Source: Myxococcales bacterium 68-20 (GTDB lineage: Bacteria; Myxococcota_A; Polyangia; Polyangiales; Polyangiaceae). Taken from it: a stretch of DNA of 64,000 nucleotides. Both the position numbers and the translations under genes were made by a program. The notes under the pieces were generated by a model that searched no databases, was not told the origin of the DNA, and was given only the letters and a program-made list of their open reading frames with translations. The DNA is taken from the NCBI GenBank assembly GCA_001899635.1, contig MKVQ01000042.1, positions 62,001-126,000 on the forward strand, written 5' to 3'. Numbering within the stretch: position 1 is the stretch's first letter; the number at the start of each line of letters is the position of its first letter. This document shows positions 35,250 through 44,934 of this stretch, in pieces.

Positions 35250-36071
35250 TCAGTCGAAGAGCCCGTTCGCCAGCGCGCGTTCGTACGCGCGGCGGAGCGC
35301 ATCGTGCCCGGGCTCGAGACCTTCGTGCAGATCGTCGCCGCCGAAGACGGCACGCACCAGCCGGCTTCCGGTCTCGTCGACGCATGCCTCGCGGAACGCG
35401 CCGAGGACGCGCTCGTAGCTGTCGGGGGCGAGGTTCCGCCGTACCGCGATCACGTCCGTCGGGATCGGGCCATACGTCCCGAGCACGCGCACGCGAACGC
35501 CTTCGAGCTTCGACCAGCCGCCTTCGAGCACCACCTCACCGGCCTCGGATGATCGGGCGTAGGTCCCGGCCACGTCGCACGCGCCTCGTGACAGCGCGAG
35601 CAGCACGTCACGATGACTGCCGTAGAATGCCTCCGACTGGAAGGTCGCCGCCGGGTCCATGCCCGCTCGTGCGAGCTCGATCCGCGGAACGACGAAGCCG
35701 GCGGCGCTCCAAGGGTCGACCCAGCCGGCGCGCGTACCGGACAGGTCGGCGAGCGCCTCGACCTTCGAGTCCTCCGGGACCACGATCGCCGCCGCGTAGG
35801 TCGTCCTTCCCTCGCGCACGATGCTGCCGATCGGATTCACCGCCTCGGCGAGCCAGGCGTAGGCGACCGGCGGGAGCCACGCGACGTCGCTGCTGCCATC
35901 GCGCACGCTCGCCGCGAGCGCCTGATACGTCGGCGCCGTCTTGCGCTCCAGATCGACCCCGGCATGCGCTCGCATCCACGCCGCGAGCTCGTCGAATGGG
36001 GCGCTCGCTTCGCTCTCGGGCGACGTGGCGACCAGCCCGAACACGAGACGCGTGACGTGCGACGAAGGCAT
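35250..36071 (-). CDS. PhnD-like periplasmic-binding-fold protein lacking a signal peptide
   Basis: 273 residues from the ATG at 36071. Type 2 periplasmic-binding fold: VTRLVFGLVATSPES opening, FDELAAWMRAHAGVDLERKTAPTYQALAASVRDGSSDVAWLPPVAYAWL, then SGTRAGWVDPWSAAGFVVPR, FYGSHRDVL, ACDVAGTYAR and VRVLGTYGPIPTDVIAVR. These are the ligand-cleft motifs of the phosphonate/phosphite-binding family. The protein begins directly with the first strand and shows no signal peptide, so it may act in the cytosol, or the true start is further upstream. Paralogue of the gene at 1-576. No transporter genes adjacent. Confidence 0.8.
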   Translation of the reverse strand: MPSSHVTRLVFGLVATSPESEASAPFDELAAWMRAHAGVDLERKTAPTYQALAASVRDGSSDVAWLPPVAYAWLAEAVNPIGSIVREGRTTYAAAIVVPEDSKVEALADLSGTRAGWVDPWSAAGFVVPRIELARAGMDPAATFQSEAFYGSHRDVLLALSRGACDVAGTYARSSEAGEVVLEGGWSKLEGVRVRVLGTYGPIPTDVIAVRRNLAPDSYERVLGAFREACVDETGSRLVRAVFGGDDLHEGLEPGHDALRRAYERALANGLFD

Positions 36072-36242
36072 CCTTCGACTATGCCGGAACGGGGCACCGG
36101 ATCGCCACGCGATCCGCACTGGAATCGGGCGCCGCGCATGAGCTTCGCGGCTCGACGGCCCTGGCCTCGAGGCCGACACGCACGCTCAACGATGACGTCA
36201 CCGGCGGTCCGAGCTGACGAACCATCCCCCGCGTATTGGGCG

Positions 36243-37103
36243 CTACTCCCAGTCTGCGGTGTAGTTGTCGAAGAGGATCCGCCACTCCTGCCCGTCTGCC
36301 GACGCAAACCCAGTTCCGATGGTGAGGTCGAAGGTGTCCGGGACGAAGAGATTCGCGTCGAGCGTCTGCTTCGCGGCGATGCTCCCGTCGAGCCGGACGG
36401 TCACGGTTCGCGGGCTGCTCGCGTAATCGATCTCGATGTCGACGCGCGTCCACGTGTCGAAGGTCGGGTTGCCCGCGAGGTTGGTCGCCTTCTCCGAGAG
36501 GCCGCCGTCGGCAAGGACGCTGGGCGTCGCCAAGCGCACCGAAGAACTAGAGGTTCTCAGCTGGAGGTAGACGTACTTCGTCGCCTCGGGCATCGACCGG
36601 TTGACGGCAACGTAGCCAATCTCGGCGTACTCGCCACGCTTCTCGACCCGCACGTCGAAAGCCGTGCGGAGCTTGCCGAGCGGCATCTCGTACGTTCGTC
36701 GAAGGTACGCCGACTCGCCGCTCTGGCCCGAGGTCCCGGCGAGCAGCGCGTAGGGAGCCGAACGCACGTCGGAGTCCGCCCGCGTGAGGACCGTATTCGA
36801 AGCAACGGACGTCCACCCGGGAGCGAGCTGGGCGGGATCGTCGAAGTCCTCGCAGACCTTCGGCACCGGATCCTGCCGCTGACACCAGCGCCGCGTGTCC
36901 ACGTCCGCGTCGGCGATGCCGCCGTCACTCCCCCCGTCGCTCACGTCCGGACCGTCGGCTCCCTTCACGGCACCGCCGGAAAAGCCGTCGAGCGCAGTAC
37001 CGAGCGAGCAGCTGGCCGCGCCGATACCCAGCGCGAGCGACGCGAGGAAGAACCACGAGCGGACACGGCTACGTCGAGTCCGCGGCGCGCGACCTTCCAG
37101 CAT
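36243..37103 (-). CDS. Lipoprotein with LamG/concanavalin-like domain
   Basis: 286 residues from the ATG at 37103: a basic N-terminus, hydrophobic FFLASLALGIGA and lipobox GAASC. An Asp/Gly-rich spacer (DVSDGGSDGGIADADVD) leads to WCQRQDPVPKVCEDFDD, the usual opening of this myxobacterial lipoprotein type. A beta-sandwich follows (about 90-286), with YLRRTYEMPLGKLRTAFDVRVE, TWTRVDIEIDYA, VTVRLDGSIAAKQTLD and IGTGFASADGQEWRILFDNYTADWE. This concanavalin-like fold often binds sugars. A decayed relative may lie at 33791-33970. Function unknown. Confidence 0.8.
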   Translation of the reverse strand: MLEGRAPRTRRSRVRSWFFLASLALGIGAASCSLGTALDGFSGGAVKGADGPDVSDGGSDGGIADADVDTRRWCQRQDPVPKVCEDFDDPAQLAPGWTSVASNTVLTRADSDVRSAPYALLAGTSGQSGESAYLRRTYEMPLGKLRTAFDVRVEKRGEYAEIGYVAVNRSMPEATKYVYLQLRTSSSSVRLATPSVLADGGLSEKATNLAGNPTFDTWTRVDIEIDYASSPRTVTVRLDGSIAAKQTLDANLFVPDTFDLTIGTGFASADGQEWRILFDNYTADWE

Positions 37104-37233
37104 GGGAAACACTGTACCACGCCTCGTAGCGAGCTTCGTGCCGCCGACTCGCACGCTCCCGCGGCCTCGTGCGCACCGCCGCGCTCACGCCGGCGGTCAC
37201 GCCCCGAGGCGCGCGAGGGCTCGCCGGAGACCG

Positions 37234-38100
37234 TTACGGTGCTGCCGGCGCCGCCGCGCACGTCCCGTTCGACCGAAAGCGAACAACGAGCTGCCGCGTG
37301 AGCGCTTCCACGAACGCGCCGAGATCGGCGATCTCGGTCTTGTCGCCGGTCGCATAGGGGGCACCGGTCGCCCGCAGCGCCTCGAGCGGCTTGCCGCGAA
37401 GCTCTGCGAGGGTGATGACGCCGTCGTTGTCCGCATCGGCGGCGAAGATCGCATCGCCGCGGAGCGCGCCGCCCGCGAGATCGTCGCGGAAGAGCACGTC
37501 GCCGCCCATCACGACGTCGGCCGTGTCGTTGCCGTCGGGTGGCACGACGAGCCCGCGAACGACGGTGCCGTTCACGTTCGCGTTGCAGTCCTTGTAGAGC
37601 GTGTCCGTGGAGAAGCCCCACTTGAACGCCTTGGAGACGCCCGCCTTCGATGCCTTACCCTCGACGTAGAGCGCGAGGCCGTCCTTCTGCATCATGTCGC
37701 GGTCGGCCTCCTTCACGGGAAGGGCGACCGCCGTCTCGGTCTCCGGGTCGACCGTCGCCGGACCGATCCGAAGGGTCACGTCTTCCCATGGTCGTGCCGT
37801 CCGAACCGTCGCGCTGAGGAGCGACTTCGGTGCGGGTGCGACCTGATCGATGATCTGCGACGTCGCCGATGCGGCGAGCACCTCATCGTCCCCCGCGACC
37901 TCCACGGAGGTGACGTGCACGAGGAAGCGGTCGTACTTGACGAGCCAACCGTCGGAGGTGGTGAAGTCCTTCTCCGCCGTCGGCGCGGTGGTGGTGATGT
38001 CCATGCTGCCGAGCTTCTGGAACGACGGATCCTCGTCGCAGGCAGCGACGAGACACGCCGTGAGCGCGGAGATCGTGATGAAGGCGCGGGGTGCGTTCAT
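37234..38100 (-). CDS. Lipoprotein downstream of TPR-PEGA-TonB receptor
   Basis: 288 residues with lipobox CLVAAC (Cys21) and DEDPSF after it. Core segments are DGWLVKYDRFLVHVTSVEV, WEDVTLRIGPATVD, GLALYVEGKASKAGVSKAFKWGF and VNGTVVRGLVVPPDGNDTADVVMGGDVLFRDDL. An EF-hand-like loop DADNDGVITLAEL (near 236) could bind calcium. The gene starts 11 bases after the stop of the receptor gene, so the two are almost certainly co-transcribed, and the lipoprotein is probably the surface or periplasmic partner of that receptor. I do not recognise a named family; the FLVHVTSVEV opening recalls metal-handling lipoproteins, which is only a suggestion. Confidence 0.78.
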   Translation of the reverse strand: MNAPRAFITISALTACLVAACDEDPSFQKLGSMDITTTAPTAEKDFTTSDGWLVKYDRFLVHVTSVEVAGDDEVLAASATSQIIDQVAPAPKSLLSATVRTARPWEDVTLRIGPATVDPETETAVALPVKEADRDMMQKDGLALYVEGKASKAGVSKAFKWGFSTDTLYKDCNANVNGTVVRGLVVPPDGNDTADVVMGGDVLFRDDLAGGALRGDAIFAADADNDGVITLAELRGKPLEALRATGAPYATGDKTEIADLGAFVEALTRQLVVRFRSNGTCAAAPAAP

Positions 38101-38111
38101 GGTCTCTTTGC

Positions 38112-41084
38112 CTAGAAGCTGAGGGTGACCGAGGCGAGGAAGGTACGTCCGTTCTGGACGATCTGCCGTTGGCGAAACTCGCCGCTCGGGATGATGGCGT
38201 AGTGCCAGTCGAGGGCGTTGTAGACGCCGAGGTTGTAACGCATGCCCATCTTCTCGACTTCGCCCGAGAGCACGAGATCCCATACGACGCCCGGATCCGT
38301 CCGGTCCTGGGGAGCGTCGGTCGCCTTCTCGTTGCGATCGGGGCGCGGGCCTTCGATCGTCAGGCGCGTCATGCCCATCAGCGTGCGGCCGAGGATCGGC
38401 ATCGCGCCGCGGACGGACGCGAGATGCTCGAGGGAGTTGGCAACGTCGCGAAGACCGCCACCGCTCGTGTACTGGGCCTTCTGGTACGAGTACGTCGCGG
38501 CGAGCATCCAGCCCTGGCGCCATTCGCGACGCGCCTCCGTCTCACCGCCGAAGATGAGGACGTCAGCGGGGGAGTTCTGATACTGGACGATGCCGGGCGC
38601 GATCTCGTTGAGGACGACGAGATCGGAGACGAGGTTCGTGTATCCGGCGACCGTACCGGTGACGGTCTGGGAGAAGCGATGGGTGAGCTCCGCCTCGCCC
38701 GAGTAGATCTGCTCGGGGCTGAGCTGCCTCGGTGGGACCTGGAAGGGCGCCGTGTAGTGGAGCTCGTAGACGCTCGGAGCGCGGAAGGCCTTCGCTCCCA
38801 TGATCTTGAGCACGCCGCCTTCGTACGGCTTCACGATGAAGGCGAGCCGCGGGTTCGTCGCCGGAAGGAGCTCGAACTTCGGAAGGCTCGAGTAGTAGTC
38901 GAGCCGCGCGCCGGCCACGACCTTGAGCCTGGGCAGCGGTGAGATGTCGGCGTTCAAGTAACCGGCGCCCACGGTGAACGGATCGTTGCGACCGGCTCGG
39001 CCCGCGTCGTCGAGGACGTACGCGCCGGCGTCGTTGACGCCGACCTGACGCGTCGCGAAGTGCTGCACGATCTCGCCGCCGGCCGTGAGGCGGAGCGTCG
39101 AGCTCGGCGTGTAGACGAAGCGCTGCTCGAGGCCGCCCCAGCGCCCGCGATACGAGTCGCGTGACGCGCCTTCCTCCCGCGGGAAGTAAGGCGTGTAGCC
39201 GTCGAAGTTGTACATGTTGAAGTGACCGCGGCTGAGCGACTGCAGGCTCTTCGTGAGCTGCGGCTCGAATCGGGCCTCGATCATTCCGCGGGTGTCGCCG
39301 AACCGCGCGCGCGGGTGATCGAAGATCGCCCCGTACTCGCCGGTGGGGAGGAACTTCTTACGCGAGTTGAGGAACCACTGGACCGTGAGCGCCTTGTACC
39401 AGGCGCGTCCCGTGATCATCCCGCCGTACTGGCGATCCGTCCCGCGGGTGATTCCGTCGGAGGGAAGGCCGTTCGCCTTCTTCTCGGCGTTCGGATCGCT
39501 GGGGTCGAAGTCGTATTCGGCGAAGTAGAACTCACGCTGCGCGCCGCCCTGGACACCGGCCACCGTCGCCCAGAAGCCGGCCTCCGGTGAGAAGCGGACG
39601 ACTCCGGTGGCGCGCCCGCGACCGAGGCCGTATTCGAAGGTGCCGACGGACGCCTCGGCGTGCGTCGGCTGGTTGCGCGAGCGCGTGACGAGGTTGATGA
39701 CGCCGAAGAACGCGCTCGAGCCGTAGAGCACGGAGCCCGGGCCACGGACGATCTCGATGCGCTCGATGTCGTCGATGTCGAGACGCCCGTCGGTGCCGAC
39801 GTACGACGACCAGATGTAGTTGTCGTTCATCGGCTGCCCGTCGAGGAGGACGAGCACGCGGTTTCCGTAGTCTCCGGGGCGCGAGAACCCGCGGAAGCCG
39901 ATCGTGCTGTAGCTCCGATCGTCGGAGAGATAGAGCCCGCGTACGCCACGGACGGCTTCGGCGACCGTCGGATAGCCCATCGCACGCAGCTCCTGCGTCG
40001 AGATGATCGTGACCGAGGCCGGCGCGTCCTCGACGGACTCCGTCGTACGCGACGCGGCGCTGACCTCTTCGACGAAGGCGAGCTGCGCGTCGATCTTCGT
40101 CTCCTGCCGCGTCGAGACGTCGATCGCCTGGACGAACGGGCGATAGCCCTGCTGCGTGACCTTGATCGTGTGCTTGCCGACCGGCACGCTGAGGACGGCC
40201 GGAGTGAAGCCAACGGGCTGGTCGTCGATCGTGATCAGCGCGTCGCGCACGTCGCTGGCAACGACGACGGCGCCGGTGTGCGACGAGAGGCGGGCGCGGA
40301 CGGGCGTGACGGCGTTCGGCGGGATCTCGGCCGTGATCTCGCTCGTCTGGAAGCCCTCCTTCACCACGAAGAAGGTGTGCCGGCCCGGCGCCACCTGGAG
40401 CGTGCACGGCACCGTGCACGCGACGGGGCCCTGCTCGTCGTCGACTTTGATCTGCGCGCCCGGCTCGCCCTCGATCTTCGCCGTGCCCAGGATCTGCTTG
40501 AGCTTCAGCTCGACCTTCACCTCCTTGCCGATCTTGAGGTCGATGACCTCGGACTCGGCGGGCTCGTAGCCGGCCTTCTCGACGATCACCTTGCGGCGAC
40601 CACTCTCGAGACCGAGCGTGCGCGGGGCATTGCCACGCGGGCCGAGGTCCTTGCGATCGAGATAGACCGTCGCGCCAGGCGGATCGGTCTCCACCTTCAG
40701 GATGGCAACGTTCGGGGTGATGCGCGTGAGCGCGTCCTCGACGCGCTTCTTCGCCTGAAGCGATGTCTCGCCCTCGAGCGCGAGGACGTAGTAGCGATAC
40801 GCGTCGGGAGCACGCCGTAGCTGCTCGTAGGTGCGCGCGATGTTGAAGAGCACGTTCTTGTTCGCGACGAGCCGGTTCGACGCGAGGAAGTGCTCGAGCG
40901 CTCCCTTGTAGTCGCCGACTTCGTAGCGCTCGGCCCCTAGCTGGAACTGGAGGTCGGCCTCGTCGGCGACGTCGTCGGCGCGTGCAGGCCCGGCGGCGAG
41001 CAACGTTGCGAACAGCACGGGAAGGAGTCGGCGGAGCGAGCGACAAGCCCGCTGCGCACGCGAAGGTTCATGAACGATGTTCAT
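38112..41084 (-). CDS. TPR-PEGA-TonB-dependent receptor fusion protein
   Basis: 990 residues. Signal peptide to about residue 37 (LLPVLFATLLAAGPARADD). TPR units at 42-110 (FQLGAERYEVGDYKGALEHFLASNRL; NVLFNIARTYEQLRRAPDAYRYYVLAL). Three PEGA-type domains follow at about 125-345: VETDPPGATVYLDRKDLG, VAPGRHTFFVVKEGF, and ITIDDQPVGFTPAVLSVPVGKHTIKVTQQGY. A TonB-receptor plug starts near 370 (VEDAPASVTIISTQELRAMGYPTVAEAVRGVRGLYLSDD), with GFSRPGDYGNRVLVLLDGQPMND and IVRGPGSVLYGSSAFFGVINLVT. The barrel runs to the end, closing with RTFLASVTLSF. Periplasmic TPR/PEGA modules in front of a receptor are unusual and suggest coupling to peptidoglycan or to partner proteins. It is followed by the lipoprotein gene at 37234. 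Confidence 0.9.
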   Translation of the reverse strand: MNIVHEPSRAQRACRSLRRLLPVLFATLLAAGPARADDVADEADLQFQLGAERYEVGDYKGALEHFLASNRLVANKNVLFNIARTYEQLRRAPDAYRYYVLALEGETSLQAKKRVEDALTRITPNVAILKVETDPPGATVYLDRKDLGPRGNAPRTLGLESGRRKVIVEKAGYEPAESEVIDLKIGKEVKVELKLKQILGTAKIEGEPGAQIKVDDEQGPVACTVPCTLQVAPGRHTFFVVKEGFQTSEITAEIPPNAVTPVRARLSSHTGAVVVASDVRDALITIDDQPVGFTPAVLSVPVGKHTIKVTQQGYRPFVQAIDVSTRQETKIDAQLAFVEEVSAASRTTESVEDAPASVTIISTQELRAMGYPTVAEAVRGVRGLYLSDDRSYSTIGFRGFSRPGDYGNRVLVLLDGQPMNDNYIWSSYVGTDGRLDIDDIERIEIVRGPGSVLYGSSAFFGVINLVTRSRNQPTHAEASVGTFEYGLGRGRATGVVRFSPEAGFWATVAGVQGGAQREFYFAEYDFDPSDPNAEKKANGLPSDGITRGTDRQYGGMITGRAWYKALTVQWFLNSRKKFLPTGEYGAIFDHPRARFGDTRGMIEARFEPQLTKSLQSLSRGHFNMYNFDGYTPYFPREEGASRDSYRGRWGGLEQRFVYTPSSTLRLTAGGEIVQHFATRQVGVNDAGAYVLDDAGRAGRNDPFTVGAGYLNADISPLPRLKVVAGARLDYYSSLPKFELLPATNPRLAFIVKPYEGGVLKIMGAKAFRAPSVYELHYTAPFQVPPRQLSPEQIYSGEAELTHRFSQTVTGTVAGYTNLVSDLVVLNEIAPGIVQYQNSPADVLIFGGETEARREWRQGWMLAATYSYQKAQYTSGGGLRDVANSLEHLASVRGAMPILGRTLMGMTRLTIEGPRPDRNEKATDAPQDRTDPGVVWDLVLSGEVEKMGMRYNLGVYNALDWHYAIIPSGEFRQRQIVQNGRTFLASVTLSF

Positions 41085-41210
41085 CTCGGGATCTCAGGCT
41101 CCTGCTGTCCCCCACCGAGACCATCGAGCGACGCGCCGCTGCTTCCCGCCACCCCTGCTCGGCCGAACGTCTAACGGTTATACGGCGAAGGTCGTCAGTA
41201 CACGAAAAAT

Positions 41211-41318
41211 CGAGGAGCGCCGAAGGCGCACATTGGCGGGTGGCTGGGGCGCGAGCCCCAAGTTCGAGGAGGGCCGAAGGCCCACCGCTGCGGGAGGTTG
41301 GGGCGCGAGCCCCGAGCT
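41211..41318 (+). repeat. Two tandem 54-bp two-hairpin repeats
   Basis: Units 41211-41264 and 41265-41318 are head-to-tail and 54 bp each. Every unit holds a first hairpin (GCGCC-GAA-GGCGC in one, GGGCC-GAA-GGCCC in the other, a compensated change) and a second, GGGGC-GCGA-GCCCC, with a GNRA-type loop. It lies between the kinase stop and the TPR-PEGA receptor start. Related copies are at 13402, 30899 and 44490. Confidence 0.88.
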
Positions 41319-41325
41319 CAGCTCC

Positions 41326-42819
<1,494 letters not shown>

Positions 42820-42891
42820 GTGAAATGCGCACGCTCTCACCTCGATCTTTACGGCGTACGATTCCACTCACAGCCGACGAACGCGCGCGAG

Positions 42892-44433
42892 TCAGCGGCT
42901 TCGTCGGATATCCGAATCGGTTGTGACAGGCCTCACCGGCTGTCCGGATCCGGATGCCGGTGCGTGAGGCACCGGGCGATGCGGCGGCGGAACCACGCGA
43001 TGTCCTTGGACGAGCGGAGCGACGCTCGCCGAAGGCGCGGCGCTCGGGCTCGGGCTCGGGCTCGGGCTCTCGCGCATGGCAACGACGCCGCTCGGGACAG
43101 CCGAGGTGCTGCCTGCTGGAGCGTCGCTGGAGCCAGCGCTCGCAGAGAGCGACGCGGCTCCTGCTCGAGACGGATCGCTCGCGTGCTCGGCAGGAGCGCC
43201 GGCGCGCAGCCACAAGACGACTCCGCCGACGACGAGCAGGAGGAGCACGCCGGCGACGAGGATCCCCTCCGCGCGGCGTCGCGCGGGCGGTGCCGCCGGT
43301 GCCGGAGCGGACGCCGGCACTACGCCCGAGGGCGGAGCGGAGCTCGGTCCGGTCGACTGCATGCTCGAGAACGAAGGCACACCAGGCGCACGGAGGTGTG
43401 CGCTCGAGGGAAAGTCGATCGAGCCGTCCGAGGGCGGCGGCGGCATCGACGACGGCATCTCGAGGTGCGGGTCGAGCCCACCGGACTTCACGTGAGCCAC
43501 CGCGCGGGCGGCGGCCGAGTGCGCGCGCCGCCGCGCGAACGGGAGCAACGCGAGCGCGAGCTCTCCAGTGCTCGCGAAGCGCTTCGCCGGGTCCTTCTCG
43601 AGGCACCGCTCGATCGCGGCCACGACCGGAGCCGGCACCCCGAGGTCCTCGGGAAACGGATGCGGCGGTGCCTCGAGGATCTTCGTGACGAGCTCGGTGA
43701 AGCGCGTCGCGCGGAAGGCTCGTTCGCCGACGAGCAGCTCGTAGAGCACACAGCCGAGCGACCAGATGTCGGCCCGATGATCGACGGGGACCGAGCCGCG
43801 GAGCTGCTCCGGAGCGAGGTATGCCGGCGTGCCGGTCGAGCGATGGCTCGACTTCGCGTCGACCTCACGCTCCTTCGTTCGCATCGTGGCGATCCCGAAG
43901 TCGAGCAGCTTGATCGACGGCCGGCCGTCGGCTCCTGTGACGAGGAACAGGTTCGCCGGCTTCACGTCCTGATGGACGATGCCGCGCGCGTGCGCCTCCG
44001 CGAGGCCTTCGCACGCGTCGATGATGTACTCGATGGCCCGATGCATCTGGACGCGACCGACGGAGCCGATGACGTCGGCGAGCGTCTGCCCATCGAGCAT
44101 CTCCATCACGATGAAGGGCCCGTGGAGCGTGTCCTTCCCGACGTCGTACACACGCGCGACGTGCTCGCTGCGCAGGCGAGCCGCCGCGCGGGCCTCACGG
44201 CTGAAGCGCTCGACCACGGAGGGATCGTCCGCGCCGGTAGCCAGCAGCTTCAGGGCAACTTTTTGATCGAGCTGTACGTTCGTGGCCTCGATGACCACGC
44301 CCATGCCGCCACGCCCGACGACACGCTCGACACGAAACTTCCCCGCGAGCATGTCGCCGGGGTTGACCGAGGCTCGGTGAGAGGCGACCGCGGAGACGCT
44401 CTCCCGAGGGCTGCTCGTCGGATTCGAGCTCAT
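42892..44433 (-). CDS. Eukaryote-type Ser/Thr kinase with HQD catalytic loop
   Basis: 513 residues. Kinase domain: VVGRGGMGVVIEAT, Lys62 in VALKLL, catalytic loop GIVHQDVKPANLF (His154-Gln155-Asp156) where Arg is normal, DFG 178-180, TGTPAYLAPEQL, VDHRADIWSLGCVLYELLVGERAF. The catalytic Asp is present, so phosphotransfer should be possible. The Arg that contacts the phosphorylated activation loop in RD kinases is replaced by Gln, which suggests regulation that does not depend on loop phosphorylation. After a Pro/Ser linker come a membrane span (about 395-415, GILVAGVLLLLVVGGVVLWL) and a Ser/Pro/Ala-rich tail ending SDIRRSR. It precedes the related kinase at 41326. Confidence 0.92.
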   Translation of the reverse strand: MSSNPTSSPRESVSAVASHRASVNPGDMLAGKFRVERVVGRGGMGVVIEATNVQLDQKVALKLLATGADDPSVVERFSREARAAARLRSEHVARVYDVGKDTLHGPFIVMEMLDGQTLADVIGSVGRVQMHRAIEYIIDACEGLAEAHARGIVHQDVKPANLFLVTGADGRPSIKLLDFGIATMRTKEREVDAKSSHRSTGTPAYLAPEQLRGSVPVDHRADIWSLGCVLYELLVGERAFRATRFTELVTKILEAPPHPFPEDLGVPAPVVAAIERCLEKDPAKRFASTGELALALLPFARRRAHSAAARAVAHVKSGGLDPHLEMPSSMPPPPSDGSIDFPSSAHLRAPGVPSFSSMQSTGPSSAPPSGVVPASAPAPAAPPARRRAEGILVAGVLLLLVVGGVVLWLRAGAPAEHASDPSRAGAASLSASAGSSDAPAGSTSAVPSGVVAMRESPSPSPSPSAAPSASVAPLVQGHRVVPPPHRPVPHAPASGSGQPVRPVTTDSDIRRSR

Positions 44434-44934
44434 TCGAGAGATGAACCCCTCCTCACCGTGGGAGGGTCTCCCCTCCCCGTGTTCGACGCGGGCCGAAGGC
44501 CAATCTGGTCTCGTAAGTCGCGTGAATCGCGAAGAGCGCGTGGTCGGGGCGCGAGCCCGAGCTGCAGCGCCCCGCTGTTTCGACGCTGATCGCTGCCCCT
44601 CCCGCGACTCACCAGATGGCAGTTGTACCCATTCCGGGAGGCGCCGGCCCTTACCGCTTCTTTCAACGAGGAGCGCCTCGCCTCGGTCCTTTCGCCGTTG
44701 CGGAGCGCTCGCGCGAGCTCGAACGCGCCGACGGCGAGCAGGAACATCCCGCGATGCTAGCAGCGGGAGCCGACGCCAACACGTGCAGATTCTCGGGAGT
44801 CGTCGTGCGTGACACGTCGCCCCCGCCCTTCTTCGCGAACCAGGCGAAAGGGCTCGATTTGTACGGGCCGCGCGACGCCTCGACGCGAGGTCGATGCGCA
44901 GTCGCTCGGCCCCCTGAGCCGATGCAGACGGCGC
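44434..44934. other. Gene-poor 500-base stretch with repeat copy
   Basis: Between the kinase and the two-component genes. A degenerate copy of the two-hairpin repeat spans about 44490-44562 (GGCC-GAA-GGCC; later CGGGGCGCGAGCCCG). A G-rich/C-rich stem-loop (GGAGGG/CCCTCC) lies just before it. A 105-residue minus frame starting MFLLAVGAFELARAL has no ribosome site and ends in repeat sequence; I do not accept it as a gene. Confidence 0.55.

Noticed and set aside
44430-44747. 105-residue minus frame MFLLAVGAFELARAL...
   Set aside because: No ribosome site, and its 3' half is repeat sequence.
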